From positions 1,188,750 to 1,252,749 of the forward strand of contig CM021312.1 in NCBI GenBank assembly GCA_010645155.1: a DNA stretch of 64,000 nucleotides, written 5' to 3'. Made by a program: the position numbers and the translations under genes. Under the pieces are notes generated by a model. The model did no database searches. It was not told the DNA's origin and was given only the letters and a program-made list of their open reading frames with translations. This DNA comes from Tigriopus japonicus. Lineage: Eukaryota; Arthropoda; Copepoda; Harpacticoida; Harpacticidae. Below, piece by piece: positions 37,701-49,700 of this stretch (positions within the stretch are counted from its first letter, which is position 1; every line of letters begins with the position of its first letter).

Positions 37701-40700
37701 CCCTGCTAAAATTTAGACCTTACGTTCGAACTCTGCCGTTAAATCGGGTAGAAAATCATCAATATGCGAAGATAATGTTCAATTGGCGTACCCACCACCA
37801 GATAATTCACCTTCCCACAAACAATGCATGGTCATAGCCTTACACTCTTAAAATCTAAAAATGTGGGCCTTTGCTTCAATTCGATTTTCAAGAGTCGTAA
37901 TCTACTAACACGATCGAGCCATCATTGTGAAAAAACAGGCTTGGGCATGAAACTCAATCTCCTCAGATGAGGCATCTGTTTGCAAAGTCTCCATCTTGAT
38001 AGGTTCAAGGCTACTCCCATTAAGAGCGAGACGATGTTAAATACAATTTTTTTTGATTGCATGTTTTCTTGCAAAAATGGTTTTCATCTTGTGCCCTAGC
38101 ATAAGACCTAGTCACAAGTTCTGCAAACTAGACTGTAAATCAATACCCGTCAATGGCTCAACACCCCCATACGAATTACGCACCCCTGATGCTTACTTTG
38201 CTCATTTGACGAGAGACATGGCCGGCCATTTAATGTATGTGTCTGTACAGTATGTGCACCTCGCTAGTTGTTGGGCGTGGTTTGCCATTGAGGGTGCACA
38301 AAAACAGTTGTATGTGTTTTGTTCTTTCGTTTCGAGTTAAATGGCTAGTATTTTTTCCAGGTGGGAGATTCTAACCGAAAGTATGGAAGCCCAAAAGCAG
38401 CGTTTTTCCAGCCTTGGCTTCCGCTTGAAGAAGAATCCGACGGACCTACTGGATAAACTTCCCAATGCTCCATCGAAAACGCCATCCAGTGTTCCAGATG
38501 TCATTCAAGTGGGTGGGGGAGAAGAGGATGACAAAGGTAAAGCTTTGTTTTACTTCGCCGAGCCCTGATGTGAACACATTTCCCTTACTCCATGTTGTTC
38601 TCTCATTTCATGTGCCTCCCATTATTGTAGTACCTGACGAAGCTTTGACGAAGCGAAAGATCACGGGAACGAAACGAATCGAGTTTGAATCTCAGTTTGT
38701 CAGAATTTCGTCTTGGCTTCAAAAGACCGGTGAGTTGCTTCGGAGTGAGAATTAATGGGAGGGAAATTCTACGACAGGCAAATAAATTTGTCGTCCATTT
38801 GAGTTCCTCGTTGTCATCAGTACCCACACCGTTTACCCACCCACCCTCACTGCTGACTGGTGCTCATGTAAACTGTAGAAACACATCATAGAAAGACACC
38901 CAATACGGATTGCAATATGATTTCTTCACAAAGACGTTGCGTTGTTAGTTAATGCCTGTCTTCGTTCGTTTTTTTTCAGCGCAAACGCTTTCCGAGCACG
39001 TTAGCCAAGAGTCTTTCCCAACCGATGAAAGTCTGGAGGAGGAGAAGATTGCGCTCTACGAGTCGATTCTAAAGGACGTGAATGAAGGCTTTCCCGATGC
39101 GGAAGCAGCCCTTCGATTAGGCAAGGAACTCATCCAAGACATTCAGGCCGAGGAGGATTTCCCCCCTGACTATCTTAGCAATGTTACTGACAAAGTGAAT
39201 TCCCTTCAGTCGGATCAAGAGGCTCTTAACTGTGATAGTGATCGACTAACCAATCGATGCGAGTACCTCAAATGTAAACGGAAGTTCTATAGTGACTTTG
39301 AGACTCTAAAGATCAAGGTGCATGGCTTCGAGCATTGGCTGGACCAATTGAACATGGATGCTATTTGTCGGGATCTGGATGCTATTGAAAGCACTTTGGA
39401 AGTGTGTGCCTCGAAGAAGTCCATGTTAAACTCTTATGATCACATTGTTCATGATATGAAGGAACTCTCGAATGAGGTGTCCCTTCATCCTGGTGCTCTT
39501 GAGGATCCTTCCAATCGGGTCAAGACTGACATTTACGCATTCTGTGATAAGTGGGACAAGCTGGAGAATCAGATTTCGCAGAAGCAATCAGCTTTGGTGA
39601 AACATAAACGCAGCATTCAAAAGAAAGCCAATGGGGGCAGCCAGACGGCAAACCTAAATGAAAATGTGACAGAAGAGTGGCTGGATAAAATAAGTTCGCC
39701 CGTGTACTTGGATCGTGTGGCCAGCATGGAGGAAGAAATGATTCAACTCAAACGTGATATCCAATCTCTAGGCGAAGATGACGAGAAATCACAAGAGATC
39801 CGTCTTCAAGTGGAGGCTCGCATCCGTAGCCTCGATATCTTGGTCAAGAGTGTCGAGAAATTTCAAGAAGAAGTCGATAGTCTCACTAAATGGATGGATG
39901 AGGTGCATGCGTTCTTACACGCAGAGGATCCTGCATTTGGCGACTTGAAAACACTAGATGCCCAACTAAAAGAATCCAACGCCTTAAGGGACGACATCCA
40001 GACTTTGAAACCAAATATTGTGGCTACAAATGATAGTGGACGGACCATCATCGCCAAATGTGCCCAGGGATCAGATATGGCTGACGAAATTCGTCTGCAA
40101 CTCGAATCTCTGAACGGAAAGTGGGAAGACACGGTTTCCGCGTCCAAGATGCAAAACGAGAAGTTAAGTCTATGTCAAAGAAAGTCAAGTGAGCTCGTTG
40201 AGGCCGTTCAAGAGCTCAACCAGTTGCTGGAACATCTCCACAAAGATGTTCCCAATGAGAACGCCATTACTCAAGCGGGTGAACTCTCACAAAGGTCGTA
40301 CAAGTTGATGCAACTCAAAGAGAGGATCGAGCGAAAGAAATCCGCCTTTGACCATCTCAAAGCCTTGGGGGAGGAGTGCGTCAAGGATTTCAATCTCAAA
40401 GACGATATGGACAATGACCTGGTCAAGAAGTTTTCTCAAGTCATTGGAAAGTATGAGGAATCGTCAAGTCAAGTCCAGGACCGATATGGCCAATTAAAAT
40501 CGGCCTCCTTACAATATGGAGAGTTCAAGACGTTAGCAGCTCAAGAATCGGATTGGTTGGAACGTCTTGAAAAGAAATTGAGAAAGCCGATGAATTCAGC
40601 CGCCGATGCCGAGGAGATTTCTGAGGAGTTGGATGACATCGAGAACTTTTTGAATAACCACCCTGAAGAGAGAATGGCCAACCTCGAGGAATTGTCAAAA

Positions 40701-43700
40701 TGTCTTGGTCAACAAAATATTCTCATTCCGGGAGTGACTAATGATGCCAAAAAGTTGAAGGAGAGATGGAATGAACTGTCTCTCCGAGCCAAATCTCGGA
40801 CAAAAGTTTTAGAAGGTAAGAAGATCCTCCTCTGATTTGATTGGCCAGCAAACTACTCGTAGCGTCCCGTCAATAATTCATGTGGTACATTTCAGGCTCA
40901 ATTGCTGAAGCTCAGCAATGGGAGTACAAGCTAATCGAAGTCCAAGAATGGCTTAGTGATAAGGATACCCTCTTGACTTCGCATTTAGAGCAAGAACTCA
41001 CCGTGGATGATCTTCCGGACGAATCTCAGGTATGCCGTGATAATGTACTCTCACACAAGTATTGCTTGGATGGAATTCAAATGCCGTGTTAATATTGCTT
41101 TGATCAGTGGTGGAGCAGCAGCAGAAGCAGCAGCATAGGTCCGTCGCATTCCAATTTAAAACAACCAGCACTGACAAAGTAGACAAAGCTTTGATTGACT
41201 GTAGAGATGCTTTAAAACAAACGCTACATTGTACCCGTACTAACGTATATCGCAATTGACAGCTTTCAGTGTCTTAACAAACATGCAAACGAAAACATTG
41301 GGCTCAAAAAATCGAACATGCATGCTCGATTTTGACTTAGGCCCAATTTTAAACTGATCCATTCTACTGTATTTTTGACTAACCCAATGGGAGGTTTTCC
41401 CCCTCACTCATCCCGTGTTTTTCTCTCTTTTGCTCCTGATCCCACTCCCTTTTCACCACCTCCCGACAAAAATATCCCACACGATGTTTTTACTCTCTTC
41501 GTCACTGTTAAAACATTTTCGGGGTCTTGACTCCCGACACTACCCTTCGATCACCTGATCCAACGATGAATTACGAACCAATCAACCAACCAAACAACCA
41601 ACACTTTCTTCGGACATTCGAACCCAATCCAATCACATCATATCGACTAATCAACTTTCATTTCGGACTCGTACGTACTCTAGAAAGAGGTGAGTTGGAA
41701 ATCTTCACTTGAGTGTGCTTGCTCTTCAATTTTCCTTATCTGGGCTGTCGATTAACAATCTCATTATGTATTGCCGTTCCTACAGAAGCTTTAGCCGTTC
41801 CCAAATGGGTAAAACCCGACGATTGACTTAGAATTGTCTTTTCAGCAAATGCTTCGCGAATTCGAAGACCAAGAAAACCTTTTGTCAGAAATGGATGAGC
41901 AAGTGGATACTTATCGAGAAGCTGGAAAACAGGAGGCCGCGGCTCGTTTGGAAGATCAACTCCACTTGATTCATCAGAGGTTTCAAGAGCTTCTCATGAA
42001 ATTTGAATTGTTCCAACAGCAACCTCCTGTGGAGTATGAGCCTCGATTGGACAGAGTTCATCGGCAGCTTCGTGATATTCGCCAAAACATTTATCTGACT
42101 GATTTGGCCTCATCTGAAGTAGAGGGCATTCAAGGACAGTTACACCATGCCAAATGCATTTACAACGCTCTCTCCGACATCAAACCCGAGGTTGAAAACG
42201 TCATCAAAATGGGCCGCAAACTCGTGGACTCCGATGCCATTGAGAACGGACCGGCTTTGACGAAGAAGATCGATGCCTTGAAAGCGGACTTCAATGAAGT
42301 GGGAGCACAGGTAAGAGAATCTTCGGGTTTCTCAAAAAATCAAACACGACCAAATTTGGCTAATTTTCGCCTTAGGTGACGGATGCCAAACGAGTGTTGG
42401 AGAAATCGCTAACATTAGCCGAGCAACTCCACGACGTTCTCAATAACGTTCAGTCTTGGTTGGCTCTCACCGATAATCAACTTGGAGCCTTGGAGAAAAA
42501 GAAAACTGCATCGTTTCTGCAAGAAAAGCATAAAGAAATGTTCAAAATCAAGGATCAACTCAAATCCATTCAAAAGTAAGCATTTGCTCTCCTAAACGTG
42601 GATTAGTTCTTAATCCCCATTCACGTAATTGATTGCCTTTTGTTGCAGAATTCAAGACGATTTCTTCCAAATGGGCAATCCGAAAGTATTAATTGCTCTC
42701 AAGGAGAGTGTTCGCGGAGTGGAAAGTCGATGGGCCAAAGTAGTGGCGCGATTGCAAAAGCAGCTTCAAGATTTTCGGAAAGCTGAGTCCGGTTCCAAAA
42801 AGGTCAAAGACGTACAGGATCTCAATTTTGACGTCCACACTCTGGTATCTTCCCGCGAACGAACCATATCCGTTGGTCAAGAGGAACCCCAAGTGCTCCA
42901 AGATTTTCGACAAGCCTTTCAAAGTGCGTCCAAATGGCTCGAGTCGGCTGAAGGGAAATTGATCCACCCCAACCAAACGGAACACCTACAGTCCGAAGTT
43001 GAAACTTGGCGGCCCAAAATATCGGCCTTGAAGGAATTGGCCGATCAGTCTTTGAAGGTCTCAGCCGGGCAACATGAAGACGTCCAACCTGAAATGCTCA
43101 AGCTTTGCCAACGGTGGGAAATGGTGGAACGAAAAACTGAAGAACGTGTGGCTGTGGCTAGACCTCCTTCCACCAATGGGAATCGAGACTCCAGTCGAGG
43201 CAATTCCATCTCACAGTCAACCCACCTGTCGGCTTTGCACAGCGCCGGAACTTCGAGTTCGGAAATGGACGAGGAGGTGATTGATACTCTTCCCGAGGAT
43301 GATGACAACTTTTCCTCGTCCACCTCGTCCAACCTCAAGCGACAGCTTCTTCCTGATCTGAATTTGTCTGAGAGCAAAAAGGCCCTGGCTGAACTCAAGG
43401 AGCCATCAGCTCTCTTGTCATCTCGCGAATCAACTCCAGAATTGAAATCTCACGATGACTCGGTAGCAGTCTCTGTGGAAAATCCGAACCTCAACAACGG
43501 GATTGTTACGAAGAAAGAACCTCCCAAAACGTTGCCCAAGCCGTTAATGTCACCTTTGAAATCTCCTCCCAAGATTTTGCCTAAGCCCCCTACTCCTGAA
43601 TGGTTTGCCGAAGAAAAAGAAAGGTTTTCGCAATCGCCGGAGAAAGTACTGGTAGTCACTAAGACTATTCCATCAATCCAGAAGGCCGATTCTCCCGTTC

Positions 43701-46700
43701 GAGTAGCTTTGAAACCATTGAATGGCAATGCCGATTCACATGAGACAGATCCATCTAAAGACTCGGTTGTTGTTGAGAATGAGGACGAATTGCTAGCCAA
43801 GGAAACCGTGGCGATCGAAAAGATTCTTAGTGAGACTCACGCTGAACTTGCAGAAGTAAGGCGAAAGGCTAGTTATTCGAGATTTGGTGCGACTCTTTCA
43901 CAAGAGAACCAGAGCCGTGAAACCAAAGAATTCGAAGAGAATGTGTGCGCAATGCTGGCCAAATTAGAGCGAGCCCGAGACAAAATCAACCAACTCGATT
44001 CCGAGAAAGACTTGCGACTTCGCCAAGACCTCATTGATATGGAAACCAAGTTGATCGAGGCAGAAGTAGCTACACTCATTTCCCGAGGAGACACCTTAGT
44101 GCTCATGATTCATCGGCAAGATCTTCAAATGGCCGACCGATTGCAAGTCAAGGTGAAATCTTTGAGAGAAAGCTGGTTGGGCCTCAAACAAATGGCTGAG
44201 AAAAAGGCCTCGTCTGCCCAAGCCAGTGAAGCATCGGCTCAAGATTTGAATGTCAAACTGGATGCTTTGAAAAAATGGTTCGACGAAGCCAATTCCAAAC
44301 TCTTAAGAGCTCAGTGCTTGTCAATGGAATTTCTTAACCAAATCGACCAAAAGCGGGATTCCATGAACGAGGTCAACAACATTGCCAACACGCTCAAGAG
44401 TCAAAATGCATTGGATGCCCATCAGGTTGCCTTGAGTGTTGTTAATTCTCAATGGGAGAAACTTAGTAATCGAGCTAGGCAGTATCCATTGAAAAGCAAT
44501 GAAATGCCATCCACCGATTCCCCCGGGAAATCGTCGAACAGCAGTGGAACGCCGGGTCGAAATGCTGCCGAAGAGATCGTGATGCGCATCACCAAAATGA
44601 GAGAAGTTGTCGCTGCCATCGATAGACAATTGAAAACCCAAGTCTTGTCCAGCAAGCAATATGAAAGTTTGCCCTTGCAAGCGTCTGCCCTTGAAACTGT
44701 CAAAGAGGCCTTGGAAAAACTCCGTCCCTCCATCAAGAAGACCGCCAAGGATCTCGATGTTTTAACGGGCTCGTTGTCGGTCGAGTATCTTGAGCGCATT
44801 GTGGGACAGAGTGAGAAGCTCAAGTGCGAATGGCAAGGAGTGAACAAGAGATTCGGGGAGAGACAAGCTATTTTTGTGACTTCGAAGGAGAATATGGCCT
44901 CGTACGAGGTTAAGCTTCGAGAGTTGGACGGATGGTTGGATCACACTGAGCGGGTCCTAGTCCAAAGTCCAACCAACTCCAAAGCCATTCAAGAACGACA
45001 GCAAATTGAGCGACAAGTTTCAGAGCGGAATAAGGCCGTCACCGAATTCGCCGTCTTGGGAAAAGAAATCATGAACAAGACTTCAGCTCAAGAGCATCAT
45101 GACATCCAGAATCAAGTGGACAAGGTGCTCAAACGATGGAAATTCGTGCTCTCTCATTTGGCCACCCATCGCGACAAGATGAATCGGGATCGGATAATGA
45201 ACAACTTGAACTATATTAACCATTGGGTGGACGAATCCATGGAGAAAATGGACCGCCCTTGTAATCCCAGCGACACCTCTGACTTAACCCGTTCCCTCGA
45301 ACTTCTAAAGGACACATTCGAACCGAGCGTGATTGCAGAGAAGCGCATGCAAATGGACAAGCTCTGTGATTCGAATAATGCCTTGTCCAGTGACATGGTT
45401 CAGAAGCTCAATGTGACCTTCAACCAATTGGTCGAGCAACGGCTGCCTCAGAAGCAACGAGAACTCGAGGATCGATTTGAATCATTGAAGGACTTAATCT
45501 CAAGTGTGATAACTAGTAATATGTGGACGAAACAAATGCTGAATAAGGTTGAAGATGCCAAAAAGGACATACTCCATTTCAAGTCTTCCGAAAGTGCTGT
45601 GCCCAGTAAATTTAGACAATCAATCAAGGAAAAAGAGCCCGAAATTTTGGTCATTTTCCAACGCTTTGACATGCTCGTTCAAGAGACGGAAGAGAAAGGG
45701 TTTGTGGTCGAAGAGGATCTGGCTCATCGAGTGACCACTCTAAGGAACAAATGGAACCAACTAGCTGAGGCTGTCGTGATCCAACCCACTGCCGAGTCCC
45801 CCACCAAAAAGATGGCCAACGGGCCGTCGACCAATGGGAACTCGTCCAAATCAGCGAGTAGTAGCAGCAGTGGATTTGCCAGTGGAAGCGCTGGACAAGG
45901 ATCAAACCACAAGAGGAAACAGTCGCCAAGTGTAGTGAAAACCAATATTGTGCAAAAAACGTCCAAATCTGTCGATGCCACCACTCGACATAGAGCTCCA
46001 GAGATCTATGCCGCATTGCGAGATCATCGTGATTGGATCCATCGCAAGCGAGGTGAATTGGCAGCTCTTAATCTGTCTGGGGATGTGGATGAGTTATCCC
46101 GTCAATCGAAGGAACACTCCCTGTTCAGGTAAGCTACTCGTAGCAGAATTGTAGTACGCACTACATGAGACTATTAGCTAAGGGAGCCGTGCTTCATGTT
46201 CACCCTCTTCCTCCTCCTCCTCTGCCTCCTTCATCATCAACGTTGTTCTTTGGTCATAACATTTTTAATCCGTCCAAGGATCTGCTGTGCAACGAAACCA
46301 GAGACGTTTACGTAAAGATTTGCTACATGGCGTTGCTCTTGGAACGAGCGAGCCTTCATTATCATCGTCCTCGTCCTCCTCCTCCTCCTTACGTCCTGTC
46401 CTACGTACCTAAATGAGACTCGAGAACGAACTACTAGGTGCCAAGGAGTTGATTGGTTATGAATGATTGACGCTCCATCTGAGAAGGTTCAGTCAGGTTT
46501 ATTGATCTATTAATCCATGTCCATGGATTCCCGCTTTGATAGCTCCTGATGGATTAGCTCGTTGGCCATCATTCATTGCATTGTGACGATAGTGACCGTC
46601 ATCAGTCCTAAGTACAATTTGGGGAGTTGTATCCTTCCAGATGACAGAGTCAGTGGCCAGAGTGAGTGAATGCCACCAAGCACGCCACTCCATCCATCCC

Positions 46701-49700
46701 TGGTAAAGGTGGTGGTGGATGTGGAGTGTAGTGGTCGGTGTAATGGCGAGGATTTTCTCTCTTTCTTCCTTCCTTCCTTCCTCTGCTTCTCCCTTCTCCC
46801 TTGCTCTGCCTTTTTCTCCCTATGAGTCAGACGTGTTCACCCCCCATGGAATGGAAGTGGACGAGTGTTCCTTGAGTGAACTTGTCCTATTGTTCATTGC
46901 AGCCAACAAATTGAGGAGCGGAGACCAATTATCTTCGACGACATCACCAGTGGAAAAGAATTGTCCAGGGAGGATATTCGGGAATGTTTGGCGTTGTTGG
47001 AGGATGAGTGGAAAGGGTTGAACGATGCCTCTCATACCTGGAAGAATCGGGTCGATAATGCCCTGGCGAACATGCGGATTTTCCAAACCGATTTGAAGAC
47101 TGCCCAATCTAGGTGAGCAATCATTGGTTTGTTTCCTTTTACTAATCCATAGACCAACCCCCCCAAATGTTGTTTTCGTGGTTGTGCGTGTCTTCTTCTC
47201 GTAACCAAACCTACTGTCTGATCTGAACGATCGTACGAATAGAGTGCCATATCGTGTATTGTTATAGGCCTAATCATTGTCCGAGTCGGTACACACCTTC
47301 TTTTGATCCACCTTTAGTGCAAACCAAGCAGCCATCAACAGTGCCTATTACGAGATTAGATTACAAACGTCCACAATCTCTTGATCTTGTCCCTCTTTTT
47401 ATCCAGCCGCTAAATGGGAGTGTGCTACTAGCCTGCTCGTGTTCTTCCTTTAAGTGTGAATCTATTATTCAGTCCATCCACTTAAAACAGTCTTAATCCA
47501 ACAGTAAGGTTTTTTTTCTTAGTTTTTGAGAAAACTATTTTCCGTTTTTTTTATTGTTCCGTAGTTTAGAACCACATTCCTTTTCTACTTTCTCAATCAC
47601 AATTGTTCAAAAAATTACTGTACATATTCACAAACCTGTCCTAGTTGACGTATACAGTGTTCGTAGAACTAATTTTTGTAGCAAATTAGATTATGTTTCT
47701 TGGGCCGAGTGTTTTGGGTTCCATCGCAAAGTCTCATTATGCATCTTTTCAAGAGCCAGGACTCTCTCTGAAACATAATGCATTTCTCATTGATTGACCG
47801 ATGATGAGTTGTCGCAGATATTGTTGTTCGATCAGTTTCTGAAACGACTTGTATTAACATTCTGATTTGTCACTCACTAGATTGAACGAAATGGAAGTGA
47901 ATCACAACACTTGGGTGAACAATGCCGCGCTTTATCAGAAGAATAAGGACATCGAATCTGATCTCGAGCATCTTCAAAACATTTCGGTCGAAGTGAAATC
48001 CCTTCAAGACATGCTGGACTCGTTACGAGAGCAAACCCATCGTCTTCCACCTTTGAGTCCTCCATTGTCGCTTGAGCTCGAGCGATTGCAAGAGCGACTA
48101 AAGCGTCTTCAACAAGACATTCAAAGTGATCACAAGCGTCTTCTCAACCAGGGCAGTTCATCTTCGTCCACATCACGGCTCCCAACAGCCACGCCCATGG
48201 ATGAGTGTCCTTCGAGCGAGATGGAACGGTTCAATTCCGTCTTGCCCCCAGGATGGGAACGCGGGCTAACCCAAGAAAAGATTCCGTACTTCATGGACCA
48301 CAATCACGAGATCACCCACTGGGACCATCCCATGTTCTCCGACCTCATGAAGTCATTGGGAGAAATCAACACCGTCAAATATTCGGCATACCGCTTGTCT
48401 CTCAAGTTACGAAAGATACAACAAAAGTTGTGCTTGGATCTCCTCGAGCTCGAAACGGCCGTTTTCGGCTTTGAAGAGCACGGCTTGACTCAGGATCGAC
48501 ACGGGATGACCATCGAAGTCCCAGAAATGACTCTCGTTCTCACTTCGATTTACGAAACTCTCCACGAAGAAGAGCCAGATGAAGTGAATGTGGCCTTGTG
48601 CGTCGACCTTTGTCTCAATTGGCTTCTCAATGTGTACGATGGAGCCCGATCTGGACAGCTGCGCGTGTTGGCCTTGAAGATTGGAATCCTTCTCATGTGC
48701 CGAGGTCCTTTGACCGAAAAGTACCTTCACCTCTTCAAATTGGTGGCTCAATCCAAAGTGGTGAGTCCAGCTCAGCTCGGAATACTCCTCCATGATTGCA
48801 TCCAAATCCCGAAATTCCTCGGAGAAGTGGCTGCCTTTGGTGGTCCGGACGTTGAACCGTCGGTCAGAAGTTGTTTCTCTCTTCCTTCCAAAAAAGAGTC
48901 GCCCAACCACGTGGATGCGAAGCAGTTCCTGAAATGGTTAAGACAAGAACCAGAATCTTTGGTGTGGTTGCCCGTGTTACATCGCTTGGCCTCGGCTGAG
49001 GGGGCCAAACACTCGGCAAAATGCGGCGTGTGCAAACGCTCACCGATTGTTGGATTCCGATACCATTGCCTGAAATGCTTCAACTTTGATTTGTGCCACG
49101 ATTGCTTTTTTGTGGGTCGAACTGCTCGTGGTCACAAAGCGGAGCATCCCATGCAGGAATACTGCACTTCCACTGGAGCCTCTGTGAACCTCAAGAATTT
49201 CGGAACCGCCTTCCGGAACTCGTTTCGCACAAAGAAATATTTCAAGAAGAAACAAGACAAATTGGGCTATCTACCTGTTCGATCGAATAACAGCTCCGAG
49301 TGCCAATTTCAAACTTCGGCTGAGACCTTGGACCACCATAACTCGTCCTTGGGCTCGAAAGGAGATTTCAGCTCGTCACTCAGTAGCACTCTTCATCCCA
49401 AGTTGATTGAACCGAATCCGGACGACAGTTTGAAGAAGAAGACCAAAGAAGAGATCATCCAAGGAGCACGTCCAACCGTTGGTCAGGACGATGAGCATGC
49501 TGTGATTGTCAAATTGTGCGATATTCTCCACCAAGTGAGTGACGAGGCTGTAGAGGATGGCTTCTCCGACAATGACGATACTACCTCGGAGACCCAGAAC
49601 CACTCTTCCTCGTCGGTATTGACCAGTCCAAACTCGACCCTTTTGCGACGCTTGGATGAGGGCGAGGATTTGGAGACCATCATTGAAGAGTTGGAAGAGC